From contig NZ_BSTL01000009.1 of NCBI RefSeq assembly GCF_030269485.1, positions 124,001-188,000 of the forward strand: 64,000 nt of DNA, read 5' to 3'. The DNA is from Actinoplanes sp. NBRC 103695. Lineage in GTDB: Bacteria > Actinomycetota > Actinomycetes > Mycobacteriales > Micromonosporaceae. Shown here in pieces: positions 49,825-58,314 of the stretch. The position numbers were made by a program, and so were the translations under genes. Every line of letters begins with the position of its first letter. Position 1 is the stretch's first letter. Below the pieces are notes generated by a model. The model made no database searches, was not told the origin of the DNA, and saw nothing but the letters and a program-made list of their open reading frames with translations.

Positions 49825-52800
49825 GTGAGCACCGGTTCTACGACCCAGCCTGCGACCTACCCCGCGGCGGCTGACCGGCCGCGGCGCGGCCTGCCGCGGC
49901 TCCGGGACGCGCGGATCCGAACCAAGCTGGCGCTGATCCTTTTCGTACCTCTCTCCGCCGTGCTGGCCCTCGGCATCATCCGCATCTACGACATCGGCAC
50001 CCAGGCGGTCGACGCCCGCGAGGTCGAGGACCTCACCCGGCTCTCGGCGGACGTCTCCGAGCTGACGCAGGTGCTGCACACGGAACGGATGGCCGGCGCG
50101 ACCTACCTCGCGAACCCGGACGCCAAGAAGGACGCGTACACCGCCGCGATCGCGCAGAGCGACATCCGGATCCGGCAGTACGAGGCGGACCGCCGCGAGC
50201 TCGACGAGGTGCCCGCCTCGATCGCGCAGCGGCTCGCCCGGATCGACGACGACCTTGACACCATGGACATCACGCGCACGCGGGTGTCGGACCGGGACAA
50301 GATCTCGGTCACCGAGGCGGTCCTGCGCTACGGCGTCGTGGTCACCGACCTGGTCGGCTACGGCGAGGCCCTCGGCCAGTTCGCCGGTGACGGCACGGTC
50401 GGCGACGGCCTGCGCGCGTCCAACGCGTTCGCCAAGGCCAAGGCCGGCACCGCCGAGCAGGAGGCGATCTCGTACGCCGCCCGCGTCTCCGGCGACATCA
50501 GCGCCGAGCAGCAGGCCGCGTTCATCGCCACCCAGACCAGCCAGCAGGAGGCCCTGCTCGCGTTCGCGGTGGTCGCCTCGCCGGCCGCCCGCGCCCTGGT
50601 CGACTCCACGGTCACCGGTGACGCCGTCAACCTCGCCGACCGCACCGCGATCCGGCTGGGCCGCGGTGAGCAGGTGGATCCGACCGAGATCCTGCAGACC
50701 TTCGGCGCGGTCGTCGACCTGATGCGCTGGGCCGAGCAGCGGCTCGAGGACCGCAGCATCGCCTCGGCCGCCGACGAGAGCGGATCGATCTCCCAGCGGG
50801 CCGCCGTCGAGGGCGGGCTGGTCCTGATCGTGCTGCTGATCGCGATCGCGCTGGCGATCGTGCTCGCCCGCTCCCTGATCCTCTCCCTGCGCCGGCTGCG
50901 GGAAGGCGCGCTCGGCGTGGCCCACCGCGACCTGCCGGAGGCGGTGGCCCGGCTGCGTGACGTCCGCAACCTGGGCGACGGCGGCGCCGACGACATCGTC
51001 CGCCAGATGCGCGACCCGATCCAGCTGCGCAACCGCGACGAGGTCGGCGAGGTCGCGACCGCCTTCAACACGGTCCACCGCGAGGCGGTCCGGATCGCGG
51101 CCGAACAGGCCGCCCTGCGGACCAGCGTGTCGGCGATGTTCCTCAACCTGGCCCGCCGCTCGCAGAGCCTGGTCGACCGGATGATCGGCGAACTGGACCA
51201 GATCGAGCGCGGCGAGGAGGACCCCAAGCGTCTCGCCCAGCTGTTCGAGCTGGACCACCTGGCCACCCGGATGCGCCGCAACGACGAGAACCTGCTGGTC
51301 CTGGCCGGCGCCGACTCCAGCGCTCCGCGTCGCGAGGACGCGCTGCTGGTCGACGCGTTGCGGGCCGCCCAGTCCGAGGTCGAGCTCTACAACCGCATCG
51401 AGTTCGGCACCGTCGACACCGACATCTCGATCGCCGCGATCGCCGTCAACGACGTGGTCCGGCTGATCGCCGAGCTGCTCGACAACGCCACCCGGTTCTC
51501 CCCGCCGAACAGCATCGTGGTCGCCGACGGCCGGCGCATCCGCGACTACGTGGTGATCCAGGTGGAGGACCACGGCCTCGGCATGTCCGAGGAGCAGATG
51601 AACCAGCTCAACGCCCGCCTGGCCGAGCCGCCGAGCGTGGACGTGGCCGCGTTCCGGCTGATGGGCCTCGCCGTGGTCGGCCGGCTGTCCAGCCGGTACG
51701 GCATCCGGGTCGAGCTGCGCACCAACGTCGAGGGCGGCACGATCGTCCAGGTCACGCTGCCCAGCAACATCGTGCTCCTGCCGCACCGGCCGATCGACGG
51801 ACCGCCGCCGCGGACGCCACAGGTGGACCGCGGGTACTCGTACGGCGTCGACGCGTTGCCGTCCGGCCGCACGACGACCGCGACCCTTCCGCCGGCCCCG
51901 GAGCCGTCGTGGCGGGCGGAACTGCCGTCCCAGTCCTCGCACCCGCTGCTGCCGCAGATGCCGTCGCAGCGGCCGCCGTCCGAGCCGATGGCGCCGCCCA
52001 CCACCGACCGGCCGCCGCTGCCGACCAGGGTGGCCCAGCCGATCGCCTCGACCCCGGCGTCACCGCCCGCGGCCCCAGCCTCGCCGTCCGCGCCCCCCGC
52101 GTCCCCGGCCTCACCGCCGGGTGGCTGGAGCGAGCCGACCCGGGCCTACCCCGCGGTCCAGCCCGCCTCGCCGGACATCCAGGTGGCGGTCGGATTCGTC
52201 ACCCCGGACGGCCGCAAGGTGCCGCCGCCGGCGCCGCCGCAGAGCCCCGGCTCCGGGTGGGGCGCCGCGCTGGCCGCGATGCCGGCCGCACCGCCGCCGC
52301 CCACGCCGCCGGAGGCCGACGACCGGGCCGAGGCGCCGATCTTCCTGCAGATGCAGGCCAGCTGGTTCCGCGCGCACGAGAACAGCGGCGACCCGAACGA
52401 GTGGGGCATGCCCACCGCCGGTTACGCCCCGCCGCCCAGCGCCACGTCACCGACGCCGGCGATGGCCGGAGCGGTCTCCGCGCCGCCCGCCGCTGCCGCC
52501 CCCGCCTCCGCGCCGTCCGCCCCAGCTTCCGCGCAGCCCGCTCCGGCAGCGCAGACCTCCGCGCCGCCCGCTCCGGCGCCGGCATACACGCCTCCCTCCA
52601 CTTCGGATCAGCCCAGACGGCCTGATCTTCCACGGAGGGATGTGTCCGGAAGCGGTTCCGGGCAGAATGGTCTGCGGTCGGCGCCAACCGGTACCGATCG
52701 TGGTGGGTCCGCCACCAACTCTCGACCGGCTCCCCCGGCCGAAGAGCGCTGGCGCACCGCTGCTGACGAAGGTTGGCAGCGGGCGATGGCAGCGGCGGCA

Positions 52801-53019
52801 CCCTCCGACGGTGGCAACACCCGTTCCGGACTTCCGAAGCGGGTGCCCCAGGCACAACTCGTGCCCGGTGGCGTACAGAGCGACACACGTGCTCAGAGCC
52901 GGCGCAGTCCGGACGAGGTACGCGGTCTCCTGTCCGCCTATCACCGTGGCGTGCAAAGAGGGCGAACGGCCGGCGGTGCCGAGGCCGGCACGGGCGCCCC
53001 TGCTCCTAAGGAGAACTGA
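49825..53019 (+). CDS. Conservon sensor, nitrate-sensing-type histidine kinase-like protein
   Basis: A 1064-residue membrane sensor. TM1 is about 33-54, an extracytoplasmic helical NIT-type domain spans about 55-325 and TM2 about 329-353. Then come a HAMP-like linker, a dimerisation region with FELDHLATRM (H478), and an ATPase domain at about 540-645 with N-box ELLDNATRFSPPN and VEDHGLGM. The last 400 residues are proline/alanine-rich and probably disordered. First gene of a conservon as in Streptomyces (cvnA type); no response regulator gene is adjacent. GTG start behind GAGGAGA. Confidence 0.88.
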   Translation: MSTGSTTQPATYPAAADRPRRGLPRLRDARIRTKLALILFVPLSAVLALGIIRIYDIGTQAVDAREVEDLTRLSADVSELTQVLHTERMAGATYLANPDAKKDAYTAAIAQSDIRIRQYEADRRELDEVPASIAQRLARIDDDLDTMDITRTRVSDRDKISVTEAVLRYGVVVTDLVGYGEALGQFAGDGTVGDGLRASNAFAKAKAGTAEQEAISYAARVSGDISAEQQAAFIATQTSQQEALLAFAVVASPAARALVDSTVTGDAVNLADRTAIRLGRGEQVDPTEILQTFGAVVDLMRWAEQRLEDRSIASAADESGSISQRAAVEGGLVLIVLLIAIALAIVLARSLILSLRRLREGALGVAHRDLPEAVARLRDVRNLGDGGADDIVRQMRDPIQLRNRDEVGEVATAFNTVHREAVRIAAEQAALRTSVSAMFLNLARRSQSLVDRMIGELDQIERGEEDPKRLAQLFELDHLATRMRRNDENLLVLAGADSSAPRREDALLVDALRAAQSEVELYNRIEFGTVDTDISIAAIAVNDVVRLIAELLDNATRFSPPNSIVVADGRRIRDYVVIQVEDHGLGMSEEQMNQLNARLAEPPSVDVAAFRLMGLAVVGRLSSRYGIRVELRTNVEGGTIVQVTLPSNIVLLPHRPIDGPPPRTPQVDRGYSYGVDALPSGRTTTATLPPAPEPSWRAELPSQSSHPLLPQMPSQRPPSEPMAPPTTDRPPLPTRVAQPIASTPASPPAAPASPSAPPASPASPPGGWSEPTRAYPAVQPASPDIQVAVGFVTPDGRKVPPPAPPQSPGSGWGAALAAMPAAPPPPTPPEADDRAEAPIFLQMQASWFRAHENSGDPNEWGMPTAGYAPPPSATSPTPAMAGAVSAPPAAAAPASAPSAPASAQPAPAAQTSAPPAPAPAYTPPSTSDQPRRPDLPRRDVSGSGSGQNGLRSAPTGTDRGGSATNSRPAPPAEERWRTAADEGWQRAMAAAAPSDGGNTRSGLPKRVPQAQLVPGGVQSDTRAQSRRSPDEVRGLLSAYHRGVQRGRTAGGAEAGTGAPAPKEN

Positions 53020-53022
53020 CAA

Positions 53023-53433
53023 GTGACCAGGCCCCCCACCATGCAGGACATGGGCTGGCTGCTCAGCAACTTCGCGGACAGCGTCGCCGGTATCGCGCAC
53101 GTCGTCGCTGTCTCCGCGGACGGTCTGTTGCTCGCCTCCTCCCGTGACCTACCGGCGGACCGCGCCGACCAGCTGGCCGCGATCACCTCCGGCGTGGTCA
53201 GCCTGACCGAGGGCGCATCCCGCATGTTCAGCGCCGGTGAGGTTCAGCAGACCATCATCGAGATGGACAGCGGATACCTGTTCCTGATGTCGATCAGCGA
53301 CGGGTCCTCGATGGCCGTGCTGGCGGCGCGCAGCTGCGACGTCGGCCAGGTCGGCTACGAGATGGCCCTCCTCGTCGAGCGGGTCGGAGCGGCCCTCGTG
53401 CCCGCCCCCCGCGAGACCGTCGGCCACGTCTGA
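53023..53433 (+). CDS. Conservon Roadblock/LC7 protein
   Basis: The 136-residue Roadblock/LC7 domain protein (cvnB type) starts at GTG 53023, 3 bases after the sensor gene. It contains the typical VAVSADGLLLASSRDLP and ITSGVVSLTEGASRMF. Such proteins act as regulators or scaffolds of the small GTPase encoded two genes downstream. Confidence 0.92.
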   Translation: MTRPPTMQDMGWLLSNFADSVAGIAHVVAVSADGLLLASSRDLPADRADQLAAITSGVVSLTEGASRMFSAGEVQQTIIEMDSGYLFLMSISDGSSMAVLAARSCDVGQVGYEMALLVERVGAALVPAPRETVGHV

Positions 53434-53469
53434 CCCGGCCGCACCGACATCAAGGGAGGGAGGTGACCG

Positions 53470-53841
53470 ATGGGGCAGCCCCGGCAACCGCACGATCCGC
53501 GTGGCGCGCTGGTCCGGCCCTACGCGGTCACCCGCGGACGAACCGAGCCGCAACGTGACATTCCCATCGAGGCCGTCCTGGTCGCCAGCCAGGCCAACGT
53601 CCAAGAGGCCCGGTTCGCCGGGCACGACAAATATCGCATCGCGCTGCTGTGCGAGCCGAGGGCCCAATCCCTGGCCGAGATCGCGGCGTACCACCGGCTA
53701 CCGCTGGGGGTCGCCCGCGTGCTCGTCGCCGACATGGTCGCCGACGGACTGCTGGCGTTGCACAGTGCCGCTCCCAGACAAGGATTCGCGGAGCGGATGG
53801 ATCTGCTGGAGAGGGTGTTGAGTGGACTTCGCAAGCTCTGA
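53470..53841 (+). CDS. Conservon DUF742 protein
   Basis: A 123-residue DUF742 protein (cvnC type) with a winged-helix-like layout: RPYAVTRGRTEP, then LCEPRAQSLAEIAAYHRLPLGVARVLVADM. It is thought to bridge the sensor and the GTPase in conservon complexes, with possible DNA-binding ability. Its last 20 bases overlap the next gene. Confidence 0.92.
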   Translation: MGQPRQPHDPRGALVRPYAVTRGRTEPQRDIPIEAVLVASQANVQEARFAGHDKYRIALLCEPRAQSLAEIAAYHRLPLGVARVLVADMVADGLLALHSAAPRQGFAERMDLLERVLSGLRKL

Positions 53842-54442
53842 GCGGGCGGGGGCGCAACCCAAGGAGATCACCTCCGCGAAGATAGTGGTCGCCGGCGGCT
53901 TCGGCGTCGGCAAGACGACTCTGGTCGGTGCGGTCTCCGAGATCGAACCGCTCACCACCGAGGCGGTGATGACGTCCGCGAGCTCGGGCGTCGACGACGC
54001 GTCCAAGGTGCCCGGCAAGGAGACGACCACGGTCGCCATGGACTTCGGCCGCATCACGATGGCCGACGACCTGATCCTCTACCTGTTCGGCACGCCCGGC
54101 CAGACCCGGTTCTGGTTCATGTGGGACGAGCTCATCCGAGGCGCCGTCGGTGCCGCGGTGCTGGTCGACACGCGCCGCATCTCGGACGCGTTCGCCCCGC
54201 TCGACTACTTCGAGAACCGGCACCTGCCGTACCTGGTCGCCCTGAACTGCTTCGACGGCGCCCCGCGCTACGAGCCGGAGGAGGTCCGGGAGGCGTTGGC
54301 GATCGCGCCGCACGTGCCGTTGATCATGTGCGACGCGCGCCACCGCGACTCGGTCAAGGCAGTGCTGGTCGGCGTGGTGGAGCACGCCATGGCGACGCTG
54401 GTCGAGGAGCAGGGCCGAGGCTTCCCCGCCACCGTGGGTTGA
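53822..54442 (+). CDS. Conservon GTP-binding protein
   Basis: A 206-residue small GTPase (cvnD type, MglA/Rab-like). The P-loop GGFGVGKT is at residues 25-32, the switch II region is LFGTPGQTRF and the NKxD motif is changed to NCFD, as usual in this family. GTG 53822 overlaps the DUF742 gene by 20 bases. It is expected to switch between GTP and GDP states under control of the Roadblock protein. Confidence 0.92.
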   Translation: MDFASSERAGAQPKEITSAKIVVAGGFGVGKTTLVGAVSEIEPLTTEAVMTSASSGVDDASKVPGKETTTVAMDFGRITMADDLILYLFGTPGQTRFWFMWDELIRGAVGAAVLVDTRRISDAFAPLDYFENRHLPYLVALNCFDGAPRYEPEEVREALAIAPHVPLIMCDARHRDSVKAVLVGVVEHAMATLVEEQGRGFPATVG

Positions 54443-54486
54443 CGGCCGGGAGTGAGCCGGATCGAGGTCGGGTCGCGATTCTGGTC

Positions 54487-54584
54487 GACATCAAGATCTA
54501 GATCAAGGTCAAGATCAAGGTCAAGATCAAGGTCAAGGTCAGGATCAAGATCAAGGTCAAGATCAAGGTCAAGATCTTGATGTC
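54487..54584. repeat. GATCAAGGTCAA tandem array with inverted ends
   Basis: About seven units of a 6/12-bp repeat (RGATCAAGGTCA) fill 54500-54571. The array is bounded by GACATCAAGATCT (54487-54499) and its exact reverse complement AGATCTTGATGTC (54572-54584). It is much richer in A and T than its surroundings. Confidence 0.9.
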
Positions 54585-54673
54585 CCGGGTTCGTCGTGGC
54601 CCGGACCGTCGCTCCCGCCGGAGACCGGTCGCTGCGCTCCCTGCCAGGTGCGTGAGTGGTTGAGCTGTGTCCG

Positions 54674-54824
54674 CTGCGCGGACAAACCCGCGCTGCGCGG
54701 ACGCGCTCGGCTGCGCGGACAAACTCGCGATCAACCCGCGCTGCGCGGACAACCGCGCTGCGCGGACGCGCTCGGCTGCGCGGACAAATACCCTGCTGCG
54801 CAGACAAATCCTTGCTGCGCGGAC
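54674..54824. repeat. CTGCGCGGAC repeat array
   Basis: Eight copies of CTGCGCGGAC (one with A for G) lie at 54674, 54693, 54711, 54741, 54758, 54776, 54796 and 54815. The interval 54686-54723 is duplicated almost exactly at 54752-54788. Spacing is irregular, so it is not a CRISPR array. Confidence 0.85.
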
Positions 54825-54903
54825 GAGGCTCTGCGCGCTGCGCTCGCACGCTGTTGGCGTGGTGGTAGCTGGGCGCGGCATCTGGAGCCGCGATGCCGCC
54901 CTG

Positions 54904-54932
54904 AGCTACCACTGCTGCGAGCAGTGGTAGCT
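54904..54932. promoter_or_regulatory. Perfect 13-bp hairpin
   Basis: AGCTACCACTGCT (54904-54916) and AGCAGTGGTAGCT (54920-54932) form a perfect stem with loop GCG. Its arm sequence GCTACCACTG recurs in the tandem array that follows, suggesting a common origin. Confidence 0.75.
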
Positions 54933-54963
54933 GAGCGCGCCGAATCCGCCCGAATACCGCCAA

Positions 54964-55080
54964 GAGCTACCGCTGTCGGGTCGGGCTACCACTGTCGGGG
55001 TCGAGCTACCGCTGTCGGGTCGGGCTACCACTGTCGGGGTCGAGCTACCGCTGTCGGGTCGGGCTGCTGCTGTCGGGTCG
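54964..55080. repeat. 39-bp tandem repeat
   Basis: Two identical 39-bp units (54964-55002 and 55003-55041) and a diverged third (55042-55080), each made of GAGCTACCGCTGTCGGG and GGCTACCACTGTCGGGG halves. No gene. Confidence 0.88.
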
Positions 55081-55321
55081 CGCTGCCACTGTGAGCGTGA
55101 GCGTGAGCGGGGCGGGTGGCCGGGCTTGACGCAGCGCCTCTCGCGAAAGACGCGTTCACGGCCTGGAGTTTCGCTCTGCTTGCGGAGTGTCACGCTTCTG
55201 CGCCGTTGCGGTTGGGGACTCAGCCGTGCGTAATCGAGAACGGGTTTGATCTTCGCTCTGCGGGTTTGATCCTGGGTGGCCCACCGCGCGGCTCGTCTTG
55301 GTGGCGGGCAAAGGGAGAGGC

Positions 55322-55408
55322 GGCAGAAGGAGTGGCCGCAGAAGGGGTGGGGGCAGAAGGAGTGGCCGCAGAAGGGGTGGGGCAGAAGGGGTGGCGGCAG
55401 AAGGGGGG
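55322..55408. repeat. GGCAGAAGG tandem repeat
   Basis: Three units of 28-30 bp, each two half-units of the type GGCAGAAGGAGTGG. The array ends 7 bases before the stop codon of the HemD-like gene on the other strand. Between 55081 and 55321 I see no gene. Confidence 0.85.
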
Positions 55409-55414
55409 TGGCGG

Positions 55415-56560
55415 TTAGTTGGGTAGGCGGTAGCCGCGCTTGACGACCGTCTGGACGATGCCTGGGGTGCCGAGGCCGGCGCGGAGGCGGGCGACGGCCA
55501 TTTCGACCGCGTGTTCGTCGGCGCCGCGGGGGAGCATGTGCAGGAGGGCGGCTCGGGAGAGGACTCGGCCGGGCGTGGCGGCCAGCGCACGGAGGACGGC
55601 CATCGGGGCGGGGGCCAGGGGGCGGAGTTCGCCGTCGACGATCGCCGCGTGACCGCGCAACGTCAGAGAGTGGCCGGACACCTCGATCGTCAGGGCGCGG
55701 CGGGGCAGCTCGTCCACGATGGTGCGGACCAGTGAACTGAGCCGGGCCCGGGGCGGGGCGACCACCGGCACGTCGTGACCGCGCAGCGGCGCCGCGGTGA
55801 CCGGGCCGACGCAGGCCGCCAGCACGTCCGTGCGGAACGCCTCCAGGACGTTGTCGCACTCGGGGCCCGCCGCGCGGAGCAGCGCGCCGACCGCGGGGGC
55901 CGAGGTGAACGTGACGGCGTCGACCAGCCGGGCCGCGACCAGGTCGACCAGTCGGTGCAGTGGCGCGGGGTCGGTGGGCGGCGCCCAGCGGTAGACCGGG
56001 ACCTCGATCACCTGGGCGCCCGCCGCCTGGAGGGTCTCGGTGTACTCGGGCTGGGACTCGCCGTGCAGCTGGATGGCGATGGTCAGGCCGGCGATGCCGC
56101 GTTCGCTCAGGTGGTCGACGACCTCGTCGAAGCTTTCACCCTCCGGCGCCCACTGGTCCTGCAGGCCGGCGGTGCGGACGGCCGCTCGTGCCTTGGGGCC
56201 GCGGGCCACCAGGTAGGCCCGGGCGAGCACGGTGCGCAGCGGCTCGGCCAGGCCCCAGCTCTCGGCGGCCTCCAGCCAGCCGCGCATGCCGATGCCGGTG
56301 TTCACCAGGACCACGTCGGGTGGGGTGGACAGGCAGGCGCGGGTGGCGGCGCGCAGCTCGGCGTCGTCGGCGATGGGGACGATCCGCAGGGCCGGGGCCA
56401 GCACGACCCGGGCGCCGCGATTTTCCAGAAGTCCGGCCAGCTCGTCACGCCGGCGGTCGGCGGTCACCCCGACGGTGTACCCGGACAGGGACGCTGCCGG
56501 TTCCGCCAGCGCCGATGCGGTGATGACCGTGCGTCGAGAGCCCCCCGTGCGCTCCGTCAT
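55415..56560 (-). CDS. HemD-domain winged-helix regulator, NnaR-like
   Basis: A 381-residue protein: residues 25-275 form a uroporphyrinogen-III synthase-like domain (YTVGVTADRRRDELAGLL, VDAVTFTSAPAVGALLRAAG), and residues 285-381 an OmpR-type winged helix (PAPMAVLRALAATPGRVLSR, VQTVVKRGYRLPN). This fusion is known in actinobacteria as NnaR, which works with GlnR on nitrate/nitrite assimilation genes. A direct HemD role is less likely. ATG 56560 (MTERTGGSRR) is preferred to 56614. No nitrate reductase genes are in the window. Confidence 0.82.
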   Translation of the reverse strand: MTERTGGSRRTVITASALAEPAASLSGYTVGVTADRRRDELAGLLENRGARVVLAPALRIVPIADDAELRAATRACLSTPPDVVLVNTGIGMRGWLEAAESWGLAEPLRTVLARAYLVARGPKARAAVRTAGLQDQWAPEGESFDEVVDHLSERGIAGLTIAIQLHGESQPEYTETLQAAGAQVIEVPVYRWAPPTDPAPLHRLVDLVAARLVDAVTFTSAPAVGALLRAAGPECDNVLEAFRTDVLAACVGPVTAAPLRGHDVPVVAPPRARLSSLVRTIVDELPRRALTIEVSGHSLTLRGHAAIVDGELRPLAPAPMAVLRALAATPGRVLSRAALLHMLPRGADEHAVEMAVARLRAGLGTPGIVQTVVKRGYRLPN

Positions 56561-57072
56561 CCCGTCTGCATTTCGAAAAGCCGCGGCGTGGCCGAACGGT
56601 CCACCGAAGGGCACGCTCGGAGATCGCCGTCCTCAGCGTCGACCCGCTCCCATGTCACGCCTGCGTTCTCCGCCGTACCTCCGACCGGCGCACACCGCGG
56701 CTCCTCTAGACCGGGCCGAAGCCCGGCCGGCACCGTCAGGTCCGTCCTCAACCCTGACGGTGGCTTACGGGTGATGCCGCCGCCGGCGAGGCTGCCGGGC
56801 CGGGGCCCGCACCGCATCGTCGAAGAAGCCGCATCACTTGCCATGCCGGAAGAGTGCCGTCGGTGAATTACCGCCTTGCGTCCCGTTTGTTTCGAGCCTG
56901 CTAAGAGGCATCGATCACACTCGGACACGCTTCCGGGCAGTGCTGGCGACCCCGTGCCTACCGGCAATGGGTCTGCAGCTATGCTATAGAAGTCTGATTT
57001 CCCGGTCCTAGCGGCCGCCGTCGAGGGCATCGTCACATCAGCCCTCTTCGCCGCCCGTTTTGCCCGCCCGTT
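56561..57072. other. Intergenic region, no gene seen
   Basis: About 510 bases separate the divergent NnaR-like gene from the rplM promoter. Open frames are short and lack ribosome binding sites. A relatively A/T-rich spot with CTATGCTATAGAAG at about 56979-56992 could hold a promoter, direction unclear. Confidence 0.4.
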
Positions 57073-57102
57073 TTGACCGCGCCGAGCCCTCACGGGTATT
57101 GT
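57073..57102 (+). promoter_or_regulatory. Promoter of rplM-rpsI
   Basis: TTGACC (57073-57078), 18 bp, TATTGT (57097-57102). Start near 57109, leader about 105 nt. Confidence 0.65.
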
Positions 57103-57214
57103 TGCCTGCTGTTGTGCGACAGCTGCGGGCGAACCCGTTCGGGTACGCTTGATGGTCGAGCTTGCTGCGACCAGCGCGCGCTTCCCAGAACCGACGACGA
57201 GACAAGGTATTTCT

Positions 57215-57658
57215 GTGCGTACGTACAGCCCGAAGCCGGGTGAGATCGAGCGTCAGTGGCACATCATCGACGCCTCGGACGTCGTCCTGGGTCGCCTGGC
57301 CACCCACACCGCGACTCTTTTGCGCGGTAAGCACAAGCCGACGTTCGCGCCCCACATGGACACCGGCGACTACGTGGTGATCATCAATGCGGGCAAGGTC
57401 GCTCTGACCGGCAACAAGCGGCAGACGAAGGTCGCCTACCGGCACTCCGGTTACCCGGGTGGCCTGAAGCAGATCGGCTACGAGGAGCTGCTGTCGAAGC
57501 GCCCCGAGAAGGCCGTCGAGCTGGCTGTGAAGGGCATGCTCCCGCACAACAAGCTGGCCCGGCAGATCATCAAGAAGCTGAAGGTCTACCCCGGCGCTGA
57601 GCACCCGCACGCCGCCCAGCAGCCCCAGCCGTTCGAAATCATCCAGGTCGCGCAGTGA
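57215..57658 (+). CDS. rplM: 50S ribosomal protein L13
   Basis: Early 50S assembly protein. The 147-residue product starts at GTG 57215 behind ACAAGG (MRTYSPKPGEIERQWHIIDA) and has the conserved HKPTFAPHMDTGDYVVIINA and GMLPHNKLARQ. Upstream in-frame starts have no ribosome binding site. Confidence 0.97.
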   Translation: MRTYSPKPGEIERQWHIIDASDVVLGRLATHTATLLRGKHKPTFAPHMDTGDYVVIINAGKVALTGNKRQTKVAYRHSGYPGGLKQIGYEELLSKRPEKAVELAVKGMLPHNKLARQIIKKLKVYPGAEHPHAAQQPQPFEIIQVAQ

Positions 57659-57678
57659 GCGCGGGAGAAGGCAGCAGC

Positions 57679-58194
57679 ATGACGGACATCACCGAGCCCG
57701 AGGTCGTCGAGGGCGTCGAGACGGTCGAGACCGTCGAGGAGCCCGCCGAGACCATCGTCGTCGTCGAGGAGCCCGCGCCGGCTCCGGTGCGCGCACCCCG
57801 TCCCGGTGACCGTCCCATCCAGACCGTCGGACGGCGCAAGCAGGCCATCGTCCGGGTGCGCCTGATCCCGGGCACCGGCAAGATCACCTGTAACGGCCGT
57901 GACATCGAGGCCTACTTCCCGAGCAAGGTGCACCAGCAGCTCATCCGCGAGCCGTTCGTGACCACCGAGCGCACCGAGGTCTTCGACGTCATCGCCAACC
58001 TGCACGGCGGCGGCATCACCGGCCAGGCCGGTGCGCTGCGTCTCGGCATCGCCCGGGCGCTGATCACCAGCGAGCCCGACGACCGGCCCGCGCTGAAGAA
58101 GGCCGGCTTCCTCACCCGTGACGCGCGGGTCAAGGAGAGCAAGAAGTACGGCCTCAAGAAGGCCCGCAAGGCTCCGCAGTACTCGAAGCGCTGA
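57679..58194 (+). CDS. rpsI: 30S ribosomal protein S9
   Basis: Its C-terminal arm (KKARKAPQYSKR) touches P-site tRNA. The ATG at 57679 has GGGAGAAG at good spacing and gives 171 residues; a GTG at 57655 overlapping the rplM stop is an alternative. An acidic N-terminal extension of about 45 residues, rich in valine and glutamate, precedes the S9 fold (GRRKQAIVRVRL), common in actinobacteria. Confidence 0.96.
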   Translation: MTDITEPEVVEGVETVETVEEPAETIVVVEEPAPAPVRAPRPGDRPIQTVGRRKQAIVRVRLIPGTGKITCNGRDIEAYFPSKVHQQLIREPFVTTERTEVFDVIANLHGGGITGQAGALRLGIARALITSEPDDRPALKKAGFLTRDARVKESKKYGLKKARKAPQYSKR

Positions 58195-58215
58195 CCTTGC
58201 GCCTCGGCTGATCGG

Positions 58216-58268
58216 AACGGCCGGGTGCGACCCTCGTTGTGGGGTACGCGCCCGGCCGTTTCGCGTTC
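58216..58268 (+). terminator. Terminator after rpsI
   Basis: AACGGCCGGGTGCG (58216-58229) pairs with 58247-58260 (one G-U), with further ACCC/GGGT pairing inside, followed by TCGCGTTCTC. Confidence 0.8.
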
Positions 58269-58314
58269 TCCTACCTTCTTGACAGCGTTCTCCCTTCTCG
58301 AAAGGAAGCCGCCA

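Noticed and set aside
54674..55408. CRISPR-like arrays
   Set aside because: Repeats are short and of several kinds, with irregular or no spacers, and no cas genes are present in the window.
55116..55418. A 100-codon frame in the repeat-rich block
   Set aside because: Half of it is the GGCAGAAGG array translated as AAEGVAAEGVG repeats; there is no supporting start site.
58279..58307. TTGACA box just before glmM as a promoter
   Set aside because: The -35 is perfect but no acceptable -10 lies 16-19 bases downstream; the place is taken by the ribosome binding site.
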